Notes: generated by a model from the letters alone, not told the origin. A stretch of DNA of 64,000 bases from Plectonema cf. radiosum LEGE 06105 (GCF_015207665.1 NZ_JADEWL010000021.1:1-64000), one strand, 5' to 3'; numbered from the stretch's first letter, positions 1-9,811 are shown. Numbers and translations are program-made.

Positions 1-43
1 CTTCCCCCTCTACCCCCTCTTCCCCCTCTTCTCCCTCTCCTTA

Positions 44-973
44 TCACTCAACGGCATCCAACCAAGTTTGTAAATCACCCATGCTGTTAAAATCAAGCAG
101 TGCTTCACCAAGATTTTCTAATTGTTCTAAAGGAAGTTTTTCAATTCGCGATACCTTCGGTGAGCTTCGCTTAACGCGCTTCTTGAGATAATTCTCCCAC
201 CCGTCGAGTTAGCTGACGGAGAATAAGCGATCGTGCTTCTTTTTCGCGTCCCCTTTGTTCTCCTTCTTCTTTGATATCCCGGTAAAATCGGGTTTCCTCA
301 AACGTAATTCCTAACATTTCTTCTACCTCCCTTCGGCTAAGTTGTTCAAATTTGTAGGCTATTATCGTGGTTATTAACTCTATTATGGCTTGAGTCGAAG
401 GTTGAGGTGTTTCTTGTTGAGTTCTTTGTAATAAATACCTAGCTTCTTCTGGTGCTTGCTGCTCCGGAACTGTTGTTAAAAGCATTAAAGCTACCCATAC
501 AGGTAATTGTCGAATATCTCCTAATTCATCTAAATATATCCGATGTACTTGGTCGCAGTTAAGCTGGTTCCGATAGGGATAAATATCACCCTTCGGGTTC
601 AGCAGTTACTCCACTTGGGGAGACCCCAAGACCGTACTGCTTCACTTTGTTCGATATTACGCGATGGGTAAATTATTACTATTTGTAAATCGCTATATCT
701 CTTACGATTACGATAAAAATACAAATAGGTTTCCGCAAACACCCGCTCATAAAGCATTTCATCCGTTTGAAATTGTACTTCACAAAAGTACACTACCCCC
801 GGACTTTGATTTTCCGGTGGTACAAATACACCATCAATTTCAAATCTCGGTTCTTTAACAGCTTTGGAATCAAACGTGTATTCGGATGCATTTTCCGGCT
901 GATTTGTCAACAGTTCAAACAATAAAGCCGGGTATTGTTGAAATAATTTATAAAAAATTGAATCTCGGCGCAT
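44..973 (-). pseudogene. Broken DUF2887/Rpn-type nuclease-transposase gene
   Basis: This is a disrupted copy of the gene that is intact at 23434-24276. The N-terminal part (599-973, starting MRRDSIFYKLFQQYPALL) and the middle part (171-485) read in different frames. The C-terminal tail (SMGDLQTWLDAVE) ends at a stop at 44-46. Comparison with the intact copy shows two insertions. One of about 56 bp (about 590-645) contains the palindrome CTTGGGG-AGA-CCCCAAG nested in AGCAGT/ACTGCT. One of about 28 bp (about 153-180) contains CTTCGGTGAGCTTCGC. The family belongs to the PD-(D/E)XK nuclease-like DUF2887 proteins that are abundant in cyanobacteria. The gene is very probably non-functional. Confidence 0.85.
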
Positions 974-1035
974 GGAAATCAGTAATAAAGGTCAAAGGTT
1001 AAAGGTTAAAGGTTTTGAGTTAGGAGTGAGGAGTT

Positions 1036-1165
1036 AAGAATTCTGGCGTTGCTGAAAAGAAGTATGAATCAAATTTTATAGATAACCGAAACCTGTGTAG
1101 AGACGTTACACTGTAACGTCTCAAAATCTATATTCATACCCGGATTCTGCAACGCCAGAATTCTT
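1036..1165. repeat. MITE-like long hairpin, 130 bp
   Basis: The ends are inverted repeats: AAGAATTCTGGCGTTGC (1036-1052) matches GCAACGCCAGAATTCTT (1149-1165). Inside them GTATGAAT and ATTCATAC pair. The centre holds a perfect palindrome GAGACGTTACA-C-TGTAACGTCTC. A second element with the same ends is at 58611-58808. It sits in the gap after the reductase gene and could act as a terminator for the cluster. Confidence 0.8.
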
Positions 1166-1216
1166 GTCTCCTTGTCCTCATCTTCCCATGCCCAATCCCC
1201 CATGCCCAATCCCCAA

Positions 1217-4200
1217 TTACTTCATCAAATAAGAAATATAAGTAGATAACAATTGTGCATCTATCGCCGGACAGATAATTGAAGTATCGGCAAGTCCGGT
1301 TAATGTATTATGAGCATCAAACTGTAAAGGTTTTGACTCGGTTGTACTATTGCTGGAATTGGCAGAGAATAAAGAAGCAATAGCATACAAAGGATGGTTG
1401 GGAGAATTTTCGATAATTTTCAGTAATTTTTCTCGCCATTGCTGGTAAGGAAGTCTTTCGACGGGATAACCCATCGAATCAAGTTGTTTAAATAATACAT
1501 CTACAGAAACTGGTTGTGGATGTACCAAATGAAAAACTTTGCCCCAAGATTGAGATTGTTTGGATAAATTAATTATTGCCTGACTAACGTAGTCTACTGG
1601 CATTATATCTAACATCATATTACCTACAGGGGCGCTTCCTAGCTGCACGCAACCCTGAATCATTTTGTAAAGAAAATCATTTCTGTTAAAAACTCCCGTT
1701 TGGCTGTCTCCGCTAACGGCTCCTACGCGGTAAATTGAAACGGGAAGGTTTCGCTGACGGGCTATTGTCATCAATTTTTCCGCTACCCATTTAGTTTGAG
1801 CGTAACCACCAGCAGGAGTACGGTTTACGTCAAGGGGTTGATTTTCGTAGATAATTTGGTTTGTGCCAGCAAATACGCTGATGGTGGAAATAAAGTGTAC
1901 GGGTTTAACTTTGTTTTTACAAGCTAATCGCAAAACTTCTTGAGTTCCCAACACATTAGTTGTTTTCAGTAAAGAATAAGGGGATGTATGATGAACCCAT
2001 GCGCCGTTATGGTAAATAGTGTCAATTTCAGTAGAAAGTTGTTGAAACTGGCTTTGAGAAAGTCCTAATAATGGTTGAGATAAATCTCCGACAATGGGAA
2101 TAATGCGACTACTCAATGAATCTTGCCATTGTTCGCAAAGATTATAGGATTCTAGAGACTTTTTAATTTTATCTCGTGCCGATTCAGTATTTTCAGCCCG
2201 GATGAGACAGTGAATTTTAGCTTCAGTTGTTTGTAATAACTCATAGAGAAGGAAAGCACCAATAAAACCCGTTGCTCCCGTCAAAAGAATGTTATTAAGC
2301 GCAACAGTAGATGGGATACAATTTTCAGGTTGAATTCTTTCATCTAAAACAGCTTCTGCTTCTAAATCGAGCTTACTACCATTGGCTCGCTCGTGCAAAA
2401 ATTGCACAATCTCTGCTTTCCGCTGTTTAATTTCAGTTTTAATTTCGGAAGTTAAACCACCTTTGGGAGCATTACACTTAAGCTTGGGTTCCTCTGAAGT
2501 ATCTTGATTCTCTTCCACCCAGAGTTTAATATCTTTGTCGGAAAGCTCTTTGAGAAACTCGTTAATAGGTTTAATTTTTTCCTTCTGATTATTATAACTC
2601 CTTCCCTCTATTTCTTTGCGCCCTCTGCGTCCTCTGCGGTTAAATTCTCCTAAAATAATTTCCTTACAACCAAACAAACGCTCGCTATAGATACCATCTT
2701 GTAGACATTGCTCAACTAACTTATTAGACTCAATAATCGGACGAGAATCATCTGTATAATTAATCGATGTAATATAAGTCAACCAAGGCTCTTGTCCCAT
2801 CGCATAAACATAAACCTGTTGCGGATGAAATTGATTGACTAAATTAAACGCTTTTTGAGCATCAGAACCATCTAATCTTCGCGTCTGTGCCATTTTTCTG
2901 GGAACAGATTGGGTTAACAAAGAACCATAAGCCCATGTATAAGGAGCGCCATCGCATTCCATACCAATAAACATTACATCTACATCGCCCAAAAGACAAT
3001 GTAAATTTCTATATAAAGCAGGTTCTATATTATTAGAATCAGCAGCACATAATATCTTTCTACCTTTAATATTGAACCAATAAGCAGCTTTTGTGGCAAT
3101 ATTTAAGTCACCATGTTCGCCGAGTACGGGTAATGCTATTATAAATCCATCGTTAATTTCTATAGTTTCTAAATCATCAATTTCTTTGACATTATTAAAA
3201 CCAATTGCTTCTAAAATTAACTTTAAAGAAGGGTCTATCAAAGTACCTTTATTACCTTTTGGTACTACAACATTACGGATTTTGTGCCGCAATTGTAGTA
3301 AAGTTTCAAACATTACATGGTCTTGATGATTGTGAGTAATTACAGCATAGTCAATTACTTCCGGTAAATCGGCATAGGTATAGCGAGTAATTCCAGCGCG
3401 ATGTTGATAACTAATTAGTGGGTCGCATAGTATAGTAATATCTTGAGTTTCTATCAAAACACAAGCATGACCGAAATAACGAACCCGAACATCATCACCT
3501 TGATAATTATTCGATTCAGGAGGTTTTTCGGTTGTAAATAAAGAAGAAAATACAGCTTCTTGATGACTTTTTATCTGAAAGATTTCTTTGATTTCATTAT
3601 AAGAATCTGCCTGATATCGCATTCTAAATAATCTATCCCAAGCAGGATGATTAAATTTAAAATCGAGATGTAAAGTATCTTCTGATGGTAAACGAGGGGT
3701 ACTTAAAACAAAAGAGCGAGAATCTTCATCCGTCAAAGATAAAGCAACTGTTTGACGAGCAGTTTGATAATCGGAACTGCGATATAAAAGACCTTCAATC
3801 AAACGAATTGCGGCATGATTGTTAGCATCATAAACAAGTTCTACATAACCCTTTAATTCTTCTGGAACTTGTTCGTATAAAGGTTCTAAAGAATATCCAG
3901 TTGCTTGTTCGCGTAAAATATTTTCTAAATCGTGAATAGAGTAAGCTAACTTTAATAAACTAGCTTGTTCTGCCTTAGTTTTTGCGAGTAAATCCTTAAT
4001 TTCATCAACCCTATCAATATCATAATTAATAAAAGGTCCCCCCATCATCGCCGGATTTTGCAAAGCTGACTTATGCACTTGCGGAGCTTCGATAAAAGAC
4101 TCCATAATTTTGATATGGGAATCAGCAATATACATCGCAGCAGTTGCAGGTGGTACCAAATATGACCAAGCATACCACTGGTTGATTAAAGGTTCGGCGA

Positions 4201-4237
4201 TCGCGTTTGGTTTTAGATAAACTTTGTCTTTATTCAT
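1217..4237 (-). CDS. Metallo-beta-lactamase / TubC docking / thioester reductase fusion
   Basis: This 1006-residue protein has three visible parts. Residues about 250-530 are a metallo-beta-lactamase fold hydrolase with the metal motif THNHQDH near residue 302, a later LGEHGD histidine and an AADSNN aspartate. Residues about 555-625 resemble the TubC N-terminal docking domain (INEFLKELSDKDIKLWVEEN, then APKGGLTSE). Residues about 650-1000 are a thioester-reductase SDR domain with NAD(P)-binding GATGFIG near 654 and the catalytic GGYAQTKW near 812. Such reductases release a peptidyl thioester from its carrier protein as an aldehyde or alcohol. It is the last gene of the minus-strand cluster, 73 bp after the final NRPS, which has no thioesterase. 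The docking domain probably receives that NRPS. The role of the hydrolase half is unknown. A repeat-derived insert (NRRGRRGRK) lies just before the TubC part. Confidence 0.85.
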   Translation of the reverse strand: MNKDKVYLKPNAIAEPLINQWYAWSYLVPPATAAMYIADSHIKIMESFIEAPQVHKSALQNPAMMGGPFINYDIDRVDEIKDLLAKTKAEQASLLKLAYSIHDLENILREQATGYSLEPLYEQVPEELKGYVELVYDANNHAAIRLIEGLLYRSSDYQTARQTVALSLTDEDSRSFVLSTPRLPSEDTLHLDFKFNHPAWDRLFRMRYQADSYNEIKEIFQIKSHQEAVFSSLFTTEKPPESNNYQGDDVRVRYFGHACVLIETQDITILCDPLISYQHRAGITRYTYADLPEVIDYAVITHNHQDHVMFETLLQLRHKIRNVVVPKGNKGTLIDPSLKLILEAIGFNNVKEIDDLETIEINDGFIIALPVLGEHGDLNIATKAAYWFNIKGRKILCAADSNNIEPALYRNLHCLLGDVDVMFIGMECDGAPYTWAYGSLLTQSVPRKMAQTRRLDGSDAQKAFNLVNQFHPQQVYVYAMGQEPWLTYITSINYTDDSRPIIESNKLVEQCLQDGIYSERLFGCKEIILGEFNRRGRRGRKEIEGRSYNNQKEKIKPINEFLKELSDKDIKLWVEENQDTSEEPKLKCNAPKGGLTSEIKTEIKQRKAEIVQFLHERANGSKLDLEAEAVLDERIQPENCIPSTVALNNILLTGATGFIGAFLLYELLQTTEAKIHCLIRAENTESARDKIKKSLESYNLCEQWQDSLSSRIIPIVGDLSQPLLGLSQSQFQQLSTEIDTIYHNGAWVHHTSPYSLLKTTNVLGTQEVLRLACKNKVKPVHFISTISVFAGTNQIIYENQPLDVNRTPAGGYAQTKWVAEKLMTIARQRNLPVSIYRVGAVSGDSQTGVFNRNDFLYKMIQGCVQLGSAPVGNMMLDIMPVDYVSQAIINLSKQSQSWGKVFHLVHPQPVSVDVLFKQLDSMGYPVERLPYQQWREKLLKIIENSPNHPLYAIASLFSANSSNSTTESKPLQFDAHNTLTGLADTSIICPAIDAQLLSTYISYLMK

Positions 4238-4310
4238 CAGTAATTAAAAATACCTCAAATACTTCTTCCTCTCCGCGTTCCTTCGCGAAAACCTCCGCGT
4301 CCCTTTGCGT

Positions 4311-7300
4311 TTAAAACTCCATCTCCTCCCTCTCCCCCTCAACATCACTAACAAAACCTTGAGTCAGCAAATTCTGATCTATCCGCTCTGCTAACTCAGC
4401 AACAGTAGGCGCTTCAAACAAATCAATTACAGTGATTTCAACATCAAATATTTTCAGCAACTGACCAATTAATTTAGTTGCTAACAAAGAATGTCCTCCC
4501 AAGGTAAAGAAGTCATCTTCTACCCCTACTGTTTCTAGCTCAAGCACGCTGGTAAATATTTTAACTAACTTTTCTTCAGTCGGTGTCCGAGGTGCGACAA
4601 ATGTAGACTCAGCATTACCAAACCAATCGGGAACAGGAAGGGATTTTGGATCAACTTTACCGTTAGGAGTCAGTGGTAAAGCATCTAGCATTACAAATGC
4701 AGCAGGAATCATGTAGTCTGCTAATTTTTCTTTTAAGACACGACGTAATTCGGAAGATGTGGGAGTTTTGTTTTTACTTTCAGGGACAATATAAGCGACT
4801 AAGCGTTTATCACCAGGGTTATCTTCTCGAACTATGACAATGCTGGCTTGGATACCGGGATATTGATTTAGTAGCGCTTCAATTTCCCCGATTTCAATCC
4901 GAAAACCACGAATTTTTACTTGATTATCAATCCGACCAAATAATTTAATGCTACCGTCTGGGAGATAACAGGCTAAGTCTCCAGTTTTGTATAACCTCAC
5001 CCCGCCTCCGGCACCCCTCTCCTTATCAAGGAGAGGGGAAATTCGGACACCCTTCTCCTTATCAAGGAGAGGGGAAATTCGGACACCCTTCTCCTTTACA
5101 AGGAGAGGGGATGGGGGTGAGGTTTTATCATTAAACGGATTGGGAATAAATTTTTCGGCTGTCAAATCTGGTCGATTCAAGTAACCTCGCGCTAAACCGA
5201 CACCAGCTATGTGAAGTTCCCCAAGTACGCCGACTGGTAGAGGTTGCAGATTATTATCTAATATATAAAGTTGTTTGTTGGTACTCGATCGCAACACGGG
5301 TAAAATCGGATTACCATTGCCACACTGTACCATGCTGGCGTTGACGGTAACTTCTGTAGGTCCGTAAGCGTTAATAAATCTGCGTTTTTGCGACCATTTC
5401 GTTATTAGTTCGGGGGAAGGTGCTTCACCACCAACTAATACCATTTTCAAGGCTGGTAATTCTTCAACGGGTAAAGCTGATAATGCTGAAGGTGTAATTG
5501 TAATATGAGTAACTTGTTTATCCCGCAATAATTTTACTAAAGGAAGTCCGGGAATTACATCTTTATCGGATGCAAGATAAAGTTTAGCACCACTAGCCAA
5601 TGCCATAATGATTTCTGGAATCGAAGCATCGAAACTAAATGAGAAGAATTGCAGTATACAGCTATCGGGATGAACATCGCAAACTCGGATTTTATCTTCT
5701 GTAAGGTTAGTTAATCCCCGATGAGGAATCAGTACACCTTTGGGTTTTCCTGTAGAACCGGAGGTGTAGATTAAATATGCGAGATTGTCGGTTGTAACTC
5801 CACTTGTAGGATTTTGATAGTTTTGCGAGCTATTATTCTCTTCCCAAAAACTATCAAGATTAATTAACATCTTTTCCGTTTGCATCGGAATTATTCCGAA
5901 TTCCTCTTCTTCCCTCTTCCTCAGCGTCCTCAGCGCCTCTGCGGTTTTTTTCTTATTCTTAAATTTGTTAGAAAAAGAATCTGTTATAATCTGCTTCGCT
6001 ACATCAGTAGTTTGGTTATGAGTTAATAATAAAGATATTTGAGCATCTTCCACCATAAATGCTAATCTTTCTAAAGGATATGCGGGATCGAGGGGAACGT
6101 ATGCACCACCTGCTTTGTGTACGGCAAGCATCGCAATAATAATTGCGGGGGAACGTTGAATACAAATTCCCACCCGTACTTCCGGAGCTACTCCATTACT
6201 TTGTAAATAATGAGCGAGTTGATTGCTGCGGTGATTTAATTCTTGATAAGTAAGTTGCTCATCGTTGTAAATTATGGCGATCGCATTACTGTTTTTTTCT
6301 ACTTGTGCTTCAAATAATTGATGGAAACACTTTTCTTGAGAAAATTCTTTTTGGGTTTGATTCCATTCCACCAAGATTTGTTGTTTTTCTGTGGGGGTAA
6401 GTAACGGTAATTCCCCTATAAGCTGAGTTGGTTGATTCGCAATTCCTTCTAATAATGTACAAAAATGTCCTACCATCCGCTCGATAGTAGTTTTCCCAAA
6501 TAAATCGAGGTTGTACTCAAATCCTCCCACTAAACCATCGGGAGTTTCGTACATATCCAAGCTTAAATCTAATTTGGCGCTAGCATTTACCTGCCCCAAA
6601 GAACTTAAAGTTAAACCCGGTATTTCTATTTTCTCTGCTGGTGGATTTTCCAGTCTAAATTTGATTTGAAATAAGGGATTGTAACTCAAATCCCTTTCTG
6701 GATGTAATTCTTCTACTAACTTCTCAAATGGTAAGTCTTGGCGATCGTAAGCATCCCAAGTTATCTGACGCACCTGCTGCAATACTTCTTGAAATGTCGG
6801 ATTTCCATTTAAGTCAGTCCGTAACACCAAAGTATTGACAAAAAAGCCAATTAACCCTTCTAATTCAGCCCGATTCCGATTCGCGATGGGAGAACCAACT
6901 ATAATATCTGCTTGTCCGGTGTAGCGATAGAGCAGAACTTTGTATGCTGCCAGCAGAGTCATAAATAAAGTTGCTTTCTCGGAAGAAGCAATGGTTTTCA
7001 ATTTATTGCTCAATTCTGATGAAAGCTGAAAAGAAACCGTTTCACCTCGGAAAGCCTGAACTCTAGAACGGGGAAAATCTGTAGGTAACTGAATTACTGG
7101 TAAAGTACCTCCTAGCTGTTGCTTCCAGTAACCAAGCTGCGTTGCTAATACTTCCCCCTGCAACCACTGACGCTGCCAAACTGCAAAATCAGCATACTGG
7201 ATTGGTAATGGTTTTAAAGGAGACGGAATACCTTGAGATAAAGCTGCGTATAAAGTTGCAATTTCTTTTACCAGCACTTGCATTGACCAGCCATCTGAGA

Positions 7301-7934
7301 TAATGTGATGCATGGTCAAAAGTATTACGTACTCGGTTTGATCGAGTTCTAGCAAAGTGACTCGTAACAGTAAATCTTGCTCTAAATCGAAAGGTTTTTG
7401 AGCTTCTGCGATCGCAATTTCCTTTACTTTAATTTCTTGTTCTGATTTCGGTATCAGTTGCAGATTAATTGAGTTTAGAATAAGTTCTCGACTGGGAGAA
7501 ATAACTTGAACTAACTCTTCATCAACGGCTTTAAAGTTAGTGCGGAGAATTTCGTGACGTTCAATAATAGTATTAAGAACTTGTTGTAAAACTTTGATAT
7601 TTAAAGTACCAGTAAGACGAACTGCTGTAGGAATATGATATGTAGAACTACCGGGTTGCAGTTGTTCGAGAAACCATAGTCTTTGTTGAGCAAAAGATAA
7701 AGGTAATTTGTTAGTTCGTGGGGTAGCTGGGATGGAAGTAACTGTTTTTTGATTAACTAAATTTGCTTGTTGGAGAAAGGCGATAATTTCGGGTTTACGG
7801 GTTTGTAATTGAGCGGTAAGTTCGGGTGTGAGAATGTCATCTGGAGCGCTACAGCGTAATTTTGTATCGTCTTCGAGCCATAGTTGGACATCTAAATTGT
7901 GAAGATGGGTCAGGAATTGTTCTATAGTATTCAT
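4311..7934 (-). CDS. NRPS, one module: TubC-C-A-PCP
   Basis: This is a 1207-residue single-module non-ribosomal peptide synthetase. Residues 1-55 are a TubC-type docking domain (VQLWLEDDTKLRCSAPDD). The condensation domain has HHIISDGWS near 212. The adenylation domain has YTSGSTGKPKG near 726, FDASIPEII, and INAYGPTEVTV. The carrier domain has FFTLGGHSLLA, with the phosphopantetheine serine near 1148. My reading of the specificity positions is D-A-P-T-L-G-A-V-N-K, which I cannot assign. The C domain is of the LCL type. There is no thioesterase, and chain release is probably by the adjacent reductase. Two repeat-derived inserts interrupt the A domain: KKKTAEALRTLRKREEEE after residue ~660 and three tandem SPLLxKEKG units between A6 and YKTGD (DNA 4993-5124). 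Confidence 0.93.
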   Translation of the reverse strand: MNTIEQFLTHLHNLDVQLWLEDDTKLRCSAPDDILTPELTAQLQTRKPEIIAFLQQANLVNQKTVTSIPATPRTNKLPLSFAQQRLWFLEQLQPGSSTYHIPTAVRLTGTLNIKVLQQVLNTIIERHEILRTNFKAVDEELVQVISPSRELILNSINLQLIPKSEQEIKVKEIAIAEAQKPFDLEQDLLLRVTLLELDQTEYVILLTMHHIISDGWSMQVLVKEIATLYAALSQGIPSPLKPLPIQYADFAVWQRQWLQGEVLATQLGYWKQQLGGTLPVIQLPTDFPRSRVQAFRGETVSFQLSSELSNKLKTIASSEKATLFMTLLAAYKVLLYRYTGQADIIVGSPIANRNRAELEGLIGFFVNTLVLRTDLNGNPTFQEVLQQVRQITWDAYDRQDLPFEKLVEELHPERDLSYNPLFQIKFRLENPPAEKIEIPGLTLSSLGQVNASAKLDLSLDMYETPDGLVGGFEYNLDLFGKTTIERMVGHFCTLLEGIANQPTQLIGELPLLTPTEKQQILVEWNQTQKEFSQEKCFHQLFEAQVEKNSNAIAIIYNDEQLTYQELNHRSNQLAHYLQSNGVAPEVRVGICIQRSPAIIIAMLAVHKAGGAYVPLDPAYPLERLAFMVEDAQISLLLTHNQTTDVAKQIITDSFSNKFKNKKKTAEALRTLRKREEEEFGIIPMQTEKMLINLDSFWEENNSSQNYQNPTSGVTTDNLAYLIYTSGSTGKPKGVLIPHRGLTNLTEDKIRVCDVHPDSCILQFFSFSFDASIPEIIMALASGAKLYLASDKDVIPGLPLVKLLRDKQVTHITITPSALSALPVEELPALKMVLVGGEAPSPELITKWSQKRRFINAYGPTEVTVNASMVQCGNGNPILPVLRSSTNKQLYILDNNLQPLPVGVLGELHIAGVGLARGYLNRPDLTAEKFIPNPFNDKTSPPSPLLVKEKGVRISPLLDKEKGVRISPLLDKERGAGGGVRLYKTGDLACYLPDGSIKLFGRIDNQVKIRGFRIEIGEIEALLNQYPGIQASIVIVREDNPGDKRLVAYIVPESKNKTPTSSELRRVLKEKLADYMIPAAFVMLDALPLTPNGKVDPKSLPVPDWFGNAESTFVAPRTPTEEKLVKIFTSVLELETVGVEDDFFTLGGHSLLATKLIGQLLKIFDVEITVIDLFEAPTVAELAERIDQNLLTQGFVSDVEGEREEMEF
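4993..5124. repeat. CCTCACCCC/CCCCTCTCC palindromic repeat, triple, in coding DNA
   Basis: The stretch runs from AACCTCACCCC to GGGGTGAGGTT and contains three CTCTCCTT-n-AAGGAGAG hairpins. It lies in frame inside the A domain of the NRPS, between the NPF motif and YKTGD. Related copies are at 10676, 16557, 18765, 25797, 26627, 30027, 35389 and, between genes, at 52685. Confidence 0.9.
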
Positions 7935-8039
7935 GGGATTTTGATTTAAAATAAATCCTTCTAGAGGCAGAGGAAAAAAATTGTAGAGACGTTTTAATAA
8001 TGTCTCCCAAATATAAGCGGAAAAACAAACCAGCCAAAA

Positions 8040-8747
8040 TTAATTATTATCAATTTTCCAAGCCTTTTCTATTGCAGAATATCCTTGGATATCGTATTCT
8101 TTTAATTGTTTTCTATTAAAAGGATAAAAGTCATTTTCACCAAAGTAAGCTTCTGATAGTTCTGCAAAATACTCTGATTTATTTTTTAAAGCATAAGCAT
8201 CTTTTGCTTTTTTACCGTGATTTTTAGGTACTTTTCGATATAAACCCGCATTTACAGCATGATTATAAGCATTAATAATTGGTTGAAAGTCTTTGCCGAT
8301 AACGTTATCGTGATAAGCATGAGCTAGTTCGTGTAAAACGTGCCAAGGTTGGGTTTTTGTTCTGGAAATAAAATTGCGGATATTGGTAATTTCGACAGCT
8401 TTAGCTTTATCTGGATTATAACCATGATTTTTTAACCATTTTGCAGAAGGATGGTAAACCATTCCGGAAAAACCCTGAATGTCTTTTTCCACCCAAATAG
8501 TCACGCTTTTGAGAAAATCATGGTGTTTTCGGGGAACAACGCGATCGACATTTTTTAATTTTACATCGAGTAACGCGATCGCGTCTTTGGTAATTTGTTT
8601 TTCTTCTTTCCAAAGTTTACGATTAATTTTAACTTTCCAGCCCTGAATATTTTTAGTTTCATATTCTGAGTTACTAAATCCACAACTGAATAGAAAAATT
8701 AAAAGTAAAAGGTTGATTGAAGAAAATGCGAGCCAAAAAATCTTCAT
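8040..8747 (-). CDS. Putative zinc metallopeptidase lipoprotein
   Basis: The 235-residue protein begins with a signal segment (LINLLLLIFLFSC-type) whose LFSC sequence fits a lipobox, so it is probably a membrane-anchored lipoprotein. The segment HELAHAYHD near residue 140 is an HExxH zinc-binding motif. ELSEAYFG, about 50 residues later, supplies a likely glutamate third ligand (gluzincin arrangement). The family resembles bacterial zincin-like lipoproteins of unknown substrate. It lies between the fourth NRPS gene and a 2OG oxygenase on the same strand, so it may be co-transcribed with the cluster. Whether it processes the product, confers tolerance, or is a bystander cannot be told from sequence. 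Confidence 0.75.
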   Translation of the reverse strand: MKIFWLAFSSINLLLLIFLFSCGFSNSEYETKNIQGWKVKINRKLWKEEKQITKDAIALLDVKLKNVDRVVPRKHHDFLKSVTIWVEKDIQGFSGMVYHPSAKWLKNHGYNPDKAKAVEITNIRNFISRTKTQPWHVLHELAHAYHDNVIGKDFQPIINAYNHAVNAGLYRKVPKNHGKKAKDAYALKNKSEYFAELSEAYFGENDFYPFNRKQLKEYDIQGYSAIEKAWKIDNN

Positions 8748-8786
8748 TAATTATTATAATCTAGAAATAAAATGGCGAATTAATTC

Positions 8787-8869
8787 GCGTCTACACAGGC
8801 AAAGTCCACCTGCGTGGACTAATTAATTAATTTATAACCCGCGCAGGCGGGTTTTGTTTGTGTAGACGC
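8787..8869. repeat. Compound palindromic repeat
   Basis: The outer arms GCGTCTACACA (8787-8797) and TGTGTAGACGC (8859-8869) enclose two smaller hairpins, GTCCAC-CTGC-GTGGAC (8804-8819) and AACCCGC-GCAG-GCGGGTT (8836-8853). It lies between the zincin and oxygenase genes. Confidence 0.8.
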
Positions 8870-8896
8870 GGTTTCAACCGCCCGGTAATGTGAAAT

Positions 8897-9811
8897 TTAC
8901 CGTCGCAACCAGCCATTCAGCGTAAAACGACTAGCTTTAAATTCCCCAGACGAACACAAAATCGGTAATACTTCATGTTTACAGCGACTGTTGAAGAAAA
9001 CAATACTATTATTACGGGGTTCTATAACTCTACTATTCTCCTTTTGAATAATCTTTTTACCCTGCATTTCTGTATCATATATTTTTAATTCACCACCTGA
9101 AAATTGTTTTGGCTCTTGATAAAAGTAATATACATAAGTCAATTCTCTAGTTTTAGTTTTTTCGCTTCCTGCATCAGTATGAGCTTTGTAAAATGCACCA
9201 TCATTATGAGCCGTCATCTGCATTTCTACATGGGAAACCGAAAACTCAGGATGTTTTAACTGATTTATAAGAGATGGAAATGTTTCTAAAAGCTTATTTT
9301 TTACTAAATAATAAACTTCAGAAAACTCTTTCCCTGGTAAAATCAATGATTGACGATAATTTTCGGTATTAGTAACGGTTCTAGAATCTTTAAACTCTGA
9401 TTGTTTATTAAAGGCTGTATCTATAACTTTTTGATATTCTTCTTGGGGTAAAAAGTTGTCAATTTGTAAGTAATTAGCGGGGAAAAATTGAGATTCTGTC
9501 TGAGATGTACTTTTATTATTTGTGGGAAACTGAGCAATTTTTGCTGGTTCGGAATTTTTTACCGTAAGTGGTAATTTAATATTCTTGTTATCAATTACTT
9601 TTATTTGCTCGCTTTTATCTGAATACTTAGCAATTTGTAAGATTTTTAAAGCGATTTCTGCTCTTTCTGATGGGGGAGTTTCTGTATCGTCAAGAATTTT
9701 TTCTAAGGTTTGTTGAGATTTGATCGCTAACGAATTTAGAATGTTGGATATTTCTGCATTCTCAAATTCGGTTTCTGGTTGGCTATGACTCTGTTTGCTG
9801 TTCAACATCAT
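8897..9811 (-). CDS. 2-oxoglutarate/Fe(II) oxygenase (prolyl-4-hydroxylase type)
   Basis: This 304-residue protein has a C-terminal double-stranded beta-helix oxygenase domain (about 115-304). The iron ligands are visible as KAHTDAG (H-x-D) and the distal histidine in CKHEVLP. The 2-oxoglutarate-binding arginine is probably in FKASRFTLNG. The N-terminal ~110 residues are polar and helical with no recognised domain. Enzymes of this group hydroxylate amino-acid or peptide substrates using oxygen and 2-oxoglutarate. It lies between NRPS genes on the same strand, so it is the best candidate for a tailoring hydroxylase acting on a carrier-bound residue. That role is inferred from context only. Confidence 0.85.
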   Translation of the reverse strand: MMLNSKQSHSQPETEFENAEISNILNSLAIKSQQTLEKILDDTETPPSERAEIALKILQIAKYSDKSEQIKVIDNKNIKLPLTVKNSEPAKIAQFPTNNKSTSQTESQFFPANYLQIDNFLPQEEYQKVIDTAFNKQSEFKDSRTVTNTENYRQSLILPGKEFSEVYYLVKNKLLETFPSLINQLKHPEFSVSHVEMQMTAHNDGAFYKAHTDAGSEKTKTRELTYVYYFYQEPKQFSGGELKIYDTEMQGKKIIQKENSRVIEPRNNSIVFFNSRCKHEVLPILCSSGEFKASRFTLNGWLRR

